This document shows, piece by piece, positions 1 through 9,752 of a stretch of 64,000 bases of DNA. This DNA comes from Phallus indusiatus (taxonomy: Eukaryota; Basidiomycota; Agaricomycetes; Phallales; Phallaceae). Within the stretch, counting starts at the first letter, position 1. Each line of letters opens with the position of its first letter. The stretch covers positions 1,550,001 through 1,614,000 of the forward strand of contig JAQFWX010000006.1 in assembly GCA_027605045.1 (NCBI GenBank), read 5' to 3'. Under the pieces are notes generated by a model. That model worked only from the letters and a program-made list of their open reading frames with translations. It was not told the origin of the DNA and ran no database searches. Position numbers and translations under genes: made by a program.

Positions 1-136
1 CTTTCTGCTTCGAAAGGATTCATTCACACATTCCAGGAGAAATTCGCGATGAAATAAAAAGGCTTGATGACTTACACACTGACACACTGAGAACTGCAAA
101 AATAAATTTAAAATGGTATTATGATTGAAATACAAT

Positions 137-1756
137 CTATACCGTCTCGTCTACAGGCTCTATTTCACACGCTATACCCATTTCATCGTTCTTAACAGCG
201 CGATCATACGCTTCTTTAATTCGTGCTGTAAAAGTAACCACAACCCCACTTCGCTTTACATCCAGATCACATTTTGTAGTCCCGTGAAGATAATTGGGAC
301 AGAATATTAAAAGTGTGTCGCGGGCCGGACAGACCCTTACCCCCAACGATACATCGATATAATTGCCGCCTGAAGTGTTTCCTACTACGCCGGTATCATC
401 ATGCCTGGTAATCCACGAAAACGAATATTTAGAATAAGTTCGATCTGTATGAACAGGCCTAGCCACATTTTGAACATTATCGAAGCAGATATTTACATAA
501 TATAAGCTTACGCTGCATAATTGAAAGCTAAATAACCCTCGCATGGAGCACGCGCTGCATACGGAAACTTCAATACGTGCCCCAAATAGTGAATCGTGTA
601 TCCCTGTTTATCTGTAGCATAATGTAAATACATCAATTGCATTGATACACATATCATTTACCTACCTTCATCATACCTGCCTGACATTTCAGGCATTCCA
701 GAATCTTTAATTGCTGCTTCTACACACTGCACAACTTCCTTAGGAGCACGAACACGAAATAGCTGCCATGCGATGGCCAGGACTCCTAATATGTCCCGGT
801 CCTTACGCTGTTTCTCGGTATCCGATAGCGAATCCGCACTCTTAAAATTGTTTACCAATCCCCACACCCGACACGTTCGGGAACCCGCATTCCACCCATA
901 TTGAACCATGCTGCCATCATGCCCTGGCTGAATCTCCATAAGTAAGACACTATACCGAACAGGTGAACAGCATACCCTAACATTGCGCCTATCTGATACC
1001 GCTTTCTTGATCACACTATTAACGCTTCCAAGCAAATCCGGCAATTTCGTAACATCCCGCAAAACGACGAGTTGAATTTCTCCTAAATTGAAATGAAATG
1101 CTGATCTCCCTACAGATATTATACACGCACCTTTTTCGTCCACAAAAATTTTGCTTTCATTGGATGGCACTGTATACCACCCATCCACATCATCGACTAC
1201 AAAATAGCGCTGCATCGGATCGCACAACCCCTCGTTACCCCTATCAATGAGATGCCATCGCGTCTTGATACCAGGAAAATATATACGCTCCCGCTGAACT
1301 ACGTCTACTCCCAACTCGGCATATGGTAACGCATCGCTCCGTAAATTCAGCGCCGAAACCTGTTCAGTACTGAATACTAAAAGAATATAAAAGCGCAGTT
1401 TACTTACGAGACCGCGCTTAGTTTGTCTTATATACATTCTTTTCTTAGATACTTGACGCTGATATAACAGGATTGCCGCCTTCAAATCGCCATAATCTGA
1501 TTTCCCGACAAGTTCGAACACGAGCCGCTCCTGCACTATAAATTTAACAAACGGTAGTATAGATTCATGAAAAACATACGTTACAGTTTTGTTCCAGGCC
1601 GACAATCCTTCCCAGCTCCTGTAATTCATTACGCGCTAAACACGAGATAGAACCCGCTTTAAGATCGCGCAAAAATACGCTACATGTTGAAACTAAACGC
1701 AAGACTATACGCCGATGAGAACACTGCATTAAAAGTTTATTACACTTAGCGTACAT
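137..1756 (-). CDS. Putative 2-oxoglutarate/Fe(II) dioxygenase-fold protein (TET/JBP-like)
   Basis: Read on the minus strand as about five exons. The start is MYAKCNKLL at 1756. Short GT..AG introns end near 1522, 1370, 590 and 455. The last exon shows a double-stranded beta-helix signature: an HxD (HTD, at VHTDRTY), then SGG and LGVRV, a distal His in CPNYLHGTT, and an Arg in RSGVVVTFTARI. This order of iron and 2-oxoglutarate ligands is the one known for 2OG-Fe(II) oxygenases. The spacing resembles the fungal TET/JBP-like branch, whose known members oxidise modified bases. The N-terminal 300 residues are not recognised. The start codon lies 133 bp from the gypsy LTR at 1890, so the native promoter is probably displaced. 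The substrate is unknown, and another 2OG oxygenase subfamily or an inactive relative is possible. Confidence 0.5.
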
Positions 1757-1889
1757 TCCCGCTGCTTATCCCTCCTTCCCATCGTTTGATTCGGTTCAGA
1801 ACAGACGAAAATGAACGAAAATTCAATCCTGCAACCAAGTACGCAGCGCCGACAGGCGTAATCGCACTGTGTGCCTGTTCTCTACTTAA

Positions 1890-2285
1890 TGTCAGGGTAC
1901 GCTACCGCCGTCTCTCATTTTCTTATTTATTATCATCGGCATCACTTCCTTTCTATTTTATTTATCATTTCCATATTTTACCTTCACTCTCCGTTTCCTT
2001 GTTCTGTCTCTATTTCACCTTCTCTACTCGCGCGCGTTGCGCGCTCGTACCCGGCGTGATGCCCGTGACATCACGTCGCTTAGGTTCGGTTTGGGCGCCT
2101 GGCACTTAGCTGTGTCAGGGCCGCACGCCGCGTCGTCGTTTTATGTATATAGTAGCTGTACCTAGAGTGAGGGTCCCTAAGCTTGTTCTCTTAGGATCCC
2201 CTCCCTCTAGGTGAGTAGTTAGTTTCCCTTCCAATATATTATCTTAGGATCCCCTCCCTCTAGTGTGAGCTGAGTAGCCCTAACA
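1890..2285 (+). repeat. 5' LTR of the gypsy element (396 bp)
   Basis: It starts TGTCAGGG and ends CCCTAACA, preceded by target duplication CTTAA. U3 contains a pyrimidine-rich stretch, a CGCGCGCG-type segment and a 7-bp inverted repeat, CGTGATG/CATCACG (2055-2061 and 2069-2075). A TATA box lies at about 2144-2152. The downstream R/U5 part carries a hairpin and a duplicated 21-bp segment (2190-2210 and 2243-2263). Related copies occur at 7748-10482 (split), 12341-12739 and, truncated, 15975-16142. Confidence 0.95.
2144..2263 (+). promoter_or_regulatory. LTR core promoter and predicted 5' RNA hairpin holding the self-primer
   Basis: A TATA box (TGTATATAG) lies about 30 bp upstream of AAGCTTGTTCT (2179-2189), the predicted start of the RNA. 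Around it, 2161-2173 pairs with 2199-2211 (12 of 13 positions) and CCTAAG (2176-2181) pairs with CTTAGG (2190-2195). This leaves an 8-nt loop inside the 11-nt self-primer. The 3' arm is repeated at 2243-2263, so the same 5' arm can pair with two partners. The transcription start is inferred from spacing and from the primer-site complementarity. Confidence 0.6.
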
Positions 2286-2287
2286 GT

Positions 2288-2298
2288 AGAACAAGCTT
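2288..2298 (+). other. Primer-binding site of self-priming (Tf1) type
   Basis: AGAACAAGCTT lies 2 nt after the 5' LTR end. It is the exact reverse complement of AAGCTTGTTCT at 2179-2189 in the same LTR, located about 30 bp after the TATA box. In Tf1-type elements the first 11 nt of the transcript fold back onto the primer site, are cleaved, and prime minus-strand synthesis without a tRNA. Position, length and exact match fit this mechanism. Confidence 0.8.
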
Positions 2299-2449
2299 CT
2301 ACTCGCAGACTGGTCGTTTCTATCGACACTCGTTACTGAAAAATCGTGCTCGACACCGACTATCGCAGTGTCGTATTTTCCCCTCGAGTCCCGTCTATAA
2401 TCGACCCCTCTGTTTCGTCCTAAAACCCTTTTTCCTTTCTCTCTCTCTC

Positions 2450-3760
2450 ATGGATTCTTCACCCCCACCCTCTGCACCCCAAATCGTCACCCTCGAAGAT
2501 GTGGCGACTATTATCATGCGGCAGTTCGCGGAAATGGATGCCCGCATGGCAAGACAGGAATCCCAGGCCTCACAAATGATTGAGGTCCTACGGAGCATCC
2601 GAGACGCGGCTAGAGCTGCTCCTACCCAAAACACCCCTGTTGATGACGCGTCCTCACCTGGACAACCACCGGCTCCTGAGCATCAAGCCAGTTCACGCTC
2701 TTCCCGAAACACCCGACCTGCTGTACCTCCTTCGTTCGACGGAGATCGCTCCAAAGGTCGTGCCTTCTGGAACACCGTCGAGTTTTACATGAGTATATGC
2801 AGTCGCGATTTCGAGACTGATGAACTCAAGATCGGCTGGGCAATGTCGTACATGAATGAAGGCCGCGCCCTTACCTTCAGCGAATCTATGCTGAAAAAGT
2901 ATCAAAGAGGAGAGAAGCCCTTCGCGGACTGGAATGCCTTTCGGGAACGATTCAAGGCTGATTTCTTTCCACAATCCGAGCAAGAAGATGCCATCAACAC
3001 CCTCTATTCCAACCGCTATGTCCAAGGCAACAGGACTGTGGAAGAGTATGTGGACGCCTTCCGCGTGCTCATTGAGCACGCTGGCTTTACGGAAGGACTC
3101 GCCATTAACACGTACTTTCGTAACGGTTTGGATCCGACAATTGCATCTCTAGTAGTGACGATGAAGGACCGACCCGCACTTCACGACTACGAGGGCTGGA
3201 TCAGGCAAGCACGCATGTTTGACATGGACAGGCGTGCCAACGAGGCTTTCACTGCTGCTCGTCGCCGACTCGTAGGCTCTGGAACGGTTCAGACGAATCC
3301 CGCGATCGTCCCCATTAATCGACCCCGTCCCAACCCCTTTCCGTCGTATCAGACCCTCCAGATCCAGAGGAGGCCCCCTGCCCCTTCCTATCAAGCTCCT
3401 TCTTACCCACCTCCCAGGCCAGCACCTCAACTCGCGCCCGCGTTGCCTCCTAGACCTGCAGCTTCTGCTCCTACATCCCAGGTTAGACATGACCCGATGG
3501 ACGTTGACGCTGCTCGTCGACGCGTAGGCCCAGAATCGACCAGATGTCATCGCTGTGGAGCAACAGGCCATTGGGCTCGTGAATGCCCTCGCGCGTACGA
3601 CATTCGGTATCTTCAGCCCGACGAATTGGACGACAATATCGCACATTTGTTGGCCCAGAAAGACGCGTTGGAAGCCCAGGCGCGTGGCGACTCTGCTCTG
3701 ACCCAAGGCGAGACTGTAGCTGCAACAGAGGTAGAGGATTTTCAAAACGGCGACGAGTGA
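2450..3760 (+). CDS. gag: Gag structural protein of the gypsy element
   Basis: This 436-residue protein forms the retrotransposon particle and binds the genomic RNA. The N-terminus (to about residue 75) is hydrophilic and probably coiled coil. A capsid-like retrotransposon gag domain spans about residues 85-260, including YMSICSRDF, FRERFKADFFP and VEEYVDAFRVL. A proline-rich linker follows. A CCHC zinc knuckle CHRCGATGHWAREC has ligands at residues 366, 369, 374 and 379. No in-frame break is seen. The start ATG at 2450 is the first good one after the primer site. The last 178 nt overlap the Pol frame, which is -1 relative to Gag. I could not pick out a convincing slippery heptamer. Confidence 0.92.
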   Translation: MDSSPPPSAPQIVTLEDVATIIMRQFAEMDARMARQESQASQMIEVLRSIRDAARAAPTQNTPVDDASSPGQPPAPEHQASSRSSRNTRPAVPPSFDGDRSKGRAFWNTVEFYMSICSRDFETDELKIGWAMSYMNEGRALTFSESMLKKYQRGEKPFADWNAFRERFKADFFPQSEQEDAINTLYSNRYVQGNRTVEEYVDAFRVLIEHAGFTEGLAINTYFRNGLDPTIASLVVTMKDRPALHDYEGWIRQARMFDMDRRANEAFTAARRRLVGSGTVQTNPAIVPINRPRPNPFPSYQTLQIQRRPPAPSYQAPSYPPPRPAPQLAPALPPRPAASAPTSQVRHDPMDVDAARRRVGPESTRCHRCGATGHWARECPRAYDIRYLQPDELDDNIAHLLAQKDALEAQARGDSALTQGETVAATEVEDFQNGDE

Positions 3761-6700
3761 TAGGTGCACCCTCGTTGCCGACATCTAATAGATTCGACAT
3801 TTTGTACATAGATCGCGAACAAAATGACATTTCTGATTCGAATCTAACTACCCCTGCTGCATCCCCTGACAAACCCAAAGAATCGCCTCCACCTGCCACA
3901 CGTTCTGTTTCTACCCCATGTATGCTGTCGCCTTCTCAACGTCGTGCATTGCCAAAGGAATACCGACTCGCAGCTACCGCAGGCACGCAGAAGTTAGAGA
4001 TTCCAGTAGAGCTACAGAGTGTTGACACCGGAGCCCTGCTGCACAGCAAGGCCATGCTGGACACCGGGGCTAGCGGTATGTTCCTCGATCGTGACTTTGT
4101 CGAGAAACATCGGCTTCCCTCCGTACGCCTTGCTAAACCCATTCCCGTGTTTAACGTCGATGGTACGCCCAACCACGCTGGCTCTATCACCCACGTTGTC
4201 GACCTCGTTGTTCGCTTTCGGGATCACTCTGAACGCACCTTGTTCGCTGTTACCTCACTCAAGTATCCCGTCCTGTTTGGACTGCCGTGGTTCAAGGCTC
4301 ACAATCCTGTCATAGACTACACAACTGGTCAAGTGGAGTTCATGCGCTGCAGCCCCAGTTGTCGGTCTTGTGCCCCACGCTGGCCAGCGGGTAAGCTCTC
4401 TAAGCGCGCGTTCCAACAGATCCGACGCGCACCTCTGCCAGAGCTCGACGACACTGAGGCCGATGATCCTGACATACCAGACCTGGTCGACGTCGAGTCT
4501 GGGATTGAAGAGGGTGATCGACTGTTCGCGATATCAATGCTACCCGACGAGCCCGACACTCACCGCATATATGCCACCGAGACCATCTCCCAGCGACTAG
4601 CTCAGGCCCACGCCAACAACGCAGACGCACCAGCTCCCAAGGGTTTTCGGGATATCGTGCCAGAGATGTTCCACGACTTTGCCGACATTTTCTCGAAGGA
4701 GTCGTTCGACTCGTTGCCGCAATCGAAGAAGTGGGATCACCCGATAGAGCTTGTGCCAGGTTCTGAGCCCAAGTCGTGCAAGATCTACCCGTTGTCGCCC
4801 AACGAGCAGGCCGAGTTAGACGCGTTTCTAGAAGAAAACCTTGCATCTGGACGAATCCGACCCTCGAAGTCGCCCATGGCGTCCCCGGTATTCTTCATTA
4901 AGAAGAAAGATGGCTCTCTTCGTCTCATCCAGGACTATCGGGCATTGAATGCTATGACGATTAAGAACCGTTACCCGCTGCCCCTGATCTCAGAGCTCAT
5001 CAACAAATTGCAAGGTGCCCGGTACTTTACCAAGCTGGACGTGCGCTGGGGTTACAACAATGTGCGGATAAAGGAAGGAGACGAGTGGAAGGCTGCTTTC
5101 CGCACCAACCGCGGCCTTTTCGAACCTCTGGTAATGTTCTTTGGTCTCACAAATAGCCCTGCGACCTTCCAGACAATGATGAACGAGATCTTCGAGGACA
5201 TGATCTCGGAAGGTGTCGTTGCCGTCTATATCGACGACATTCTCATCTACACTCAGGATCGGGAACAGCACAACCAGGTAACACGACGCGTTCTTGAACG
5301 TCTCCGCGAGCACAAGCTGTATCTCAAGGCAGAGAAGTGCGAGTTCTGCCAGACTAAGATCGAGTACTTGGGTGTTGTCATTTCCGAGAACACGGTCGAG
5401 ATGGATCCCGCGAAAGTCTCGGGTGTCAGAGACTGGCCCATCCCGAAGAACGTCACTGAGGTCCAGTCCTTCCTGGGCTTCGCCAACTTCTACCGTCGGT
5501 TTATCAAGGATTTCGCGCATATTGCCAATCCCATGTTCGGGTTAACCAAGAAGGATACACCCTTCGTCTGGTCCGACACTTGTCAGCATGCTTTCGATAC
5601 TCTGAAGTCGTCAATTACCTCTGCTCCCATTCTTCTCATTCCCAACCCCACTAATCCTTACCGGGTTGAAGCAGACAGCTCCGACTTTGCAACAGGCGCG
5701 GTTCTTTCACAGTTGTTGTTACGGTACGCTAGCGCCTTGCCCTATTATTCGATTTCTTCGATTTCTTTCGATTTCATTTCACACTTCGATTTCCATCATT
5801 TCCCGTATTTTGTCATTTCCACTATTTTCATCGTTTTCTCGATCTCTCGATCTTTTCGATTTATTTCGATTTCTGTCTGTATCTCCTCGGATCCCATGGG
5901 GATCAGTCGGGCGCCTCATATCCTGTACTTATATGCGATTTCCCTAGAGGGGGATACCTAAGCTTGTTCTCTTAGGTTTTCCCTCCTCTAGGTGAGTAGT
6001 TAGTCGTTGTCCCCCAATAGATCTTAGGTTTTCCCTCCTCTAGGTGTGTGCCCTGAGTCGCCCTAACAGTTGTCGAACGAGGACGGCAAATGGCATCCTG
6101 TTGCGTTCTTCTCGAAGGCCCTCAGTCCCGTTGAACGCAACTACGAGATTCACGACAAGGAGATGCTGGCTATCATACGGTCCTTAGAGGAATGGCGACA
6201 CTTTCTCGAAGGCGCATCCCACCCTATCGACATACGGACTGATCACAAGAATCTTGAATATTTCATGTCCGCGCGTAACCTAAATCGTCGTCAAGCTAGA
6301 TGGTCAGTATATCTCTCACGATTCGACTTTACTCTGCAGCATATACCGGGTAAGTCGATGGGGAAACCTGATGGCTTGTCCCGTCGCCCAGATCATGGCT
6401 CGGGAAAAGACGACAATCGTGGCGTCACTCTAATCCGACCCGAAATGTTTGCAATCAATGCTCTGCAAACATTCCGTCTTAAGGGGGAGGAGGAGGACCT
6501 TTTACGCCAGATTCGCAAGGCCAATCGGGAAGGCAAGGTCGAGGATAGTGTGTCTAAAGCCGTTGCAACACTTCGTGCACTGGGTGGTCGTTCAGCTCAC
6601 TCGTCGGAATGGTTTGAAGACCAGGACCTCCTCTACTATCGCGGCAAGGTTTACGTGCCAAATGTGGACGAGTTGCGTCGGAAAATCCTTTCCAGACACC

Positions 6701-7736
6701 ACGACACCAAACTCGGTGGTCACCCGGGTCGTTTCAAGACTCTCGAGCTCGTTTCGTGCACCTTCTGGTGGCCAGGTGTCTCTAGGTATGTCCAACGCTA
6801 TGTAGAGGCCTGCGACATGTGTCTACGTACGAAACCGTCTCGTCATGCTCCCTATGGCCTTCTCCGACCCACAGAAGTGCCAAGTCGACCCTGGGAACAC
6901 ATCTCAGTCGACTTCATCGTGGAGCTGCCAGAATCTAACGGTTTCGACGCGATCCTCTCTGTCGTCGACTCTCTCACCAAACGGGTTCATTTCGTGCCGA
7001 CATTTACGACACTTGACGCGACGGGTCTAGCCCGTCTGTACCTTCAACACGTCTGGAAGCTCCATGGTCTCCCCATGAAGGTGATCTCTGACAGGGGCCC
7101 CCAGTTCGCGTCCCGCTTCACGCAGGAGCTTTCTAGGCTCCTTAGTCGAAGGATGAGATGGCCAAGTACTACAATCGGAAACACATCCCGGCACCTGAAT
7201 ACAAGGTTGGCGACAAGGTATACCTCGATTCGAGCGACATCCGTACCACCAGGCCCTCCGCCAAGTTATCGCATCGGTACCTGGGGCCTTTCCCGATAGT
7301 CAGCAAGGTCGGATCGCACGCATATAAGCTGCGTTTACCACTGTCGATGTCAAGGCTTCATCCAGTATTCCACGTCGGGAAGTTGCGTCCAAAGGTTGAA
7401 GATACAATCCCGGGTCGTCGCGTCAGGGCCCCCCCCCCTCCTGAGGTCAGAGACGATGGTGAACACTATGTCGTGGAACGGATCTTGGACAGTCGTGTCT
7501 TCCGGAGACGACTCGAGTATAAGGTGCGTTGGGAAGGCTATGGCCCCGAGCACGATCAGTGGGAACCCGAGTCAAATATTGCAGCCCCGGATCTCATTAA
7601 GGAATTCCACCGCAAACATCCGAGTGCGCCACGCTCGATAAATGGTCTTCTTTTCCATCGTCGCCCTCGGTTCGACTTCTCAAAGTTACAGGCGTCATTA
7701 GTCGAAGCTACAGGCGTCGGGACGCCGCCTCGTTGA
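3583..7736 (+). pseudogene. pol: Defective Pol polyprotein (protease, RT, RNase H, integrase, chromodomain)
   Basis: The Pol frame opens at 3583, overlapping Gag in the -1 frame. An aspartic protease motif DTGA is at 4060. The reverse transcriptase has the catalytic YIDD at 5227-5238 and the upstream KLDVRWGYNN block. The RNase H domain begins with VEADSSDFATGAVLSQ, is cut by a solo LTR at 5717-6068, and resumes at NEDGKWHPVAFFSKAL. The integrase has an HHCC zinc region (about 6690-6830) and two catalytic Asp codons (6910 and 7090). The sequence then jumps near 7140-7150 into another frame at DEMAKYYNRKH, so the segment with the third acidic residue is missing. The C-terminus keeps the GPF-type tail and a chromodomain (about 7450-7620, VERILDSRV to QWEPESNI). 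The product is inactive as it stands. Confidence 0.92.
5717..6068 (+). mobile_element. Solo LTR of a related gypsy family inside the RNase H region
   Basis: A 352-bp TGTTACGG..CCTAACA sequence is flanked by the duplication GTTGT (5712-5716 and 6069-6073). U3 is unrelated to the host element's LTR and consists mainly of repeated TTTCGATTT-like words. The R/U5 part shares AAGCTTGTTCT, the hairpin arms and the duplicated 3' arm (5971-5992 and 6023-6044) with it. Removing it and one duplication copy restores a continuous Pol frame across the junction. It interrupts RNase H. The upstream Pol frame runs into it and stops at 5961. Confidence 0.93.
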
Positions 7737-7747
7737 AGGGGGGATGG
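7735..7747 (+). other. Polypurine tract
   Basis: The purine-rich GAAGGGGGGATGG lies directly against the 3' LTR start and overlaps the Pol stop codon. This is the usual position for the plus-strand primer of LTR retrotransposons. Confidence 0.75.
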
Positions 7748-8076
7748 TGTCAGGGTACGCTACCGCCGTCTCTCATTTTCTTATTTATTATCATCGGCAT
7801 CACTTCCTTTCTATTTTATTTATCATTTCCATATTTTACCTTCACTCTCCGTTTCCTTGTTCTGTCTCTATTTCACCTTCTCTACTCGCGCGCGTTGCGC
7901 GCTCGTACCCGGCGTGATGCCCGTGACATCACGTCGCTTAGGTTCGGTTTGGGCGCTGTCGCGCACCAAAATCTTCCTAATTGGGGAAGGTTCTTTTTTT
8001 TGTTCAAAGCGGAGTTCTAATCATCCAGAAATCCCATATCGCCAACATCACAGCCTCAAAAATTCAAAACAATAAA

Positions 8077-8733
8077 ATGACTACGTTTTCGTTCCATTAC
8101 TCATCCTCAGTCTCTTTACCAATTCCAAATTCCTCCACCGAATCACCAATTCTTTCTGATAATGAATCTATGTCTCCTTTTCGCTATTCGCCTACCAGTC
8201 CCAGGACATACGATTTGGATCTTTTTACGACTTTGTATATCTATAGTTCCAAATATGCAAGCCTCGACCTCGATCGGGACACGCACTTACCGAAGGAACC
8301 TTCACCTATCGTTATCCGTCAGTGCAGAAGTTCGGATCTGGTTCACCCCGGGATCATGTTTGGAGAGAAAGTTTATATCGAGGAACAATTAAACTGGTTT
8401 ACAGTTGTTAACATATATTTGACACCAGAATCAGCAAAACGAGACTTGTATCGAATATGGTTAGCAACTCAAGAAGGATTCAAGTTCACATTTTTAGTAC
8501 TGGACGTGCCAAGTCGATGGGTAATCATGAAGGGCATGAGTACACAAAAACTTAGCCCTTCCAGACCCACGAATCCTATTCCAGAAGACACCCCACCATC
8601 ACGATTCTCCCCTTTATCATTCGACACTTCTCCAACGCAGTCCTCCCCTAACCTTCCCAGTCCCGCTTCTCCCACCAAACGATCCTTCCGAAAGATCCGA
8701 CGAGCTTGTTCCAACATTTTTGGACGAACCTAG
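8077..8733 (+). CDS. Unknown protein encoded in the giant LTR (U3 ORF 1)
   Basis: I chose the ATG at 8077 (MTTFSFHYSS), giving 218 residues. An upstream in-frame ATG at 7981 lies only 24 bp inside the element and is less likely. The N-terminal 50 residues are Ser/Pro-rich. A compact central domain (about residues 50-150) begins near LFTTLYIYSSKY and ends at FTFLVLDVPSRW. The C-terminal 65 residues are Pro/Ser-rich and end with the basic patch KRSFRKIRRACS. The central domain resembles that of the next ORF in length, hydrophobic pattern and the final LVLDVP/LFVDAP strand, so the two look like an old tandem duplication. I do not recognise the family. There is no signal peptide or membrane segment. 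Confidence 0.6.
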   Translation: MTTFSFHYSSSVSLPIPNSSTESPILSDNESMSPFRYSPTSPRTYDLDLFTTLYIYSSKYASLDLDRDTHLPKEPSPIVIRQCRSSDLVHPGIMFGEKVYIEEQLNWFTVVNIYLTPESAKRDLYRIWLATQEGFKFTFLVLDVPSRWVIMKGMSTQKLSPSRPTNPIPEDTPPSRFSPLSFDTSPTQSSPNLPSPASPTKRSFRKIRRACSNIFGRT

Positions 8734-8838
8734 AACAATAAAGATAGCGTACGAGGCAAAAACAATCAGATCCACTTATTTTTCTTCTCCTACTTTGAGC
8801 AATTCTTTAGCGCTTCTCTCATCTTATCCCCTCCCACT

Positions 8839-9420
8839 ATGTCGAACAATAGCGAAACTTCCCAAAATTCTGTCCCCTATTTACAACTCCCATTTTTCCC
8901 TTTTTCGTTCCGTTCTTCTCTCAGAACCGGCCCTAATCCCGACTTCCTTACCATAATCCGTGTCTACAACACCTTCACCTCCGAAATCCATATCGATGCT
9001 AATACAGTACTCCCCGCTACACCTCCCCCATCTTTGGAAATAACCCTTCCTTACGATGATTTAGAACTAGAATACCCGCGAGCACTAACTCTATACGAAC
9101 GAACGGACATCAATGTCATGCACGAATCGTATGAGTTTGTCGGGTTCCTGAGAGCTCAAAGGGATGGAGTACTTATATGGAGATTAGTTTTCCGCAATTG
9201 GTTTTATGGATACGTACAGTTTCTATTTGTCGATGCCCCCCTATCCGTCATGCCACCTCCCCCAGACTTTTCAGATGATCTTACTCGCCCTCCTCCCTCA
9301 TATCAAGAAGTGGAAAATGATCTGTTCGAAGATCTGAGGCGACCATCGTTACCTACCCCTCACATCATTCTTCCACTGCCACGAAGAAGCCGATCTCAGC
9401 AGCCAGAGCCAGATCAGTAA
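8839..9420 (+). CDS. Unknown protein encoded in the giant LTR (U3 ORF 2), with PPxY motif
   Basis: A 193-residue protein starts MSNNSETSQNS, 105 bp after ORF 1 and in a different frame. A central domain spans about residues 30-135, from FLTIIRVYNTF to VQFLFVDAPLSV, and parallels the domain of ORF 1 element by element. A Pro-rich C-terminus follows. It contains PPPSY at residues 151-155, a PPxY motif of the kind known to bind WW domains of Nedd4-type ubiquitin ligases and also used as a late motif in some retroviral Gag proteins. A basic LPRRSRSQQ tail ends the protein. There is no known homologue that I can name. Two uninterrupted ORFs in a non-coding repeat suggest selection, but that is inference. 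Confidence 0.6.
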   Translation: MSNNSETSQNSVPYLQLPFFPFSFRSSLRTGPNPDFLTIIRVYNTFTSEIHIDANTVLPATPPPSLEITLPYDDLELEYPRALTLYERTDINVMHESYEFVGFLRAQRDGVLIWRLVFRNWFYGYVQFLFVDAPLSVMPPPPDFSDDLTRPPPSYQEVENDLFEDLRRPSLPTPHIILPLPRRSRSQQPEPDQ

Positions 9421-9741
9421 GAAGAATAAGATGGTATAGGTATGGTACAGGATAGAGGCAGCGCGGGAAGTGCCAGGTGTTGAGTCAGGCTAGGGCTGTG
9501 TTTCCAGCCGGTTTTGTTTTTCCTATTTTGATCTCTTCTTTGTTTTCTTTTGTTCTTTGTTTCGGTTTTCATTATTTTCTCCTATCAATGTATGTTGTTC
9601 CTTTTTGTTGTAATTGTATCTCCCATCTTTCTCTCGCGATTCCCCCTATCTGCCATATTTCTTTTGTTCTTTTGTTTCTTTTTGTTTGCTATCCCGGTGA
9701 ACGATGAGTGATCGTCTCACTAATGCTATGTACTCTGAAAG

Positions 9742-9752
9742 GTATATATACT
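9742..9752 (+). promoter_or_regulatory. Probable TATA box of the giant LTR
   Basis: GTATATATACT lies downstream of both ORFs and about 540 bp before the element end. In LTRs the TATA box marks the end of U3, so this position places both ORFs in U3. The transcription start is not determined. Confidence 0.5.

Noticed and set aside
137..310. Plus-strand open frame 125-310 and other short frames overlapping the dioxygenase-like gene
   Set aside because: No domain, and overlapped by a minus-strand exon with catalytic motif conservation and matching splice signals.
5500..5961. End of the reverse transcriptase frame as a natural C-terminus
   Set aside because: The last 80 codons are translated from a solo LTR flanked by GTTGT duplications; Pol continues after 6069.
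7733..8075. Open frames spanning 7733-8020 and 7857-8075
   Set aside because: They run through the 3' LTR and across the insertion junction at 7957, so they are chance frames in repeat sequence.
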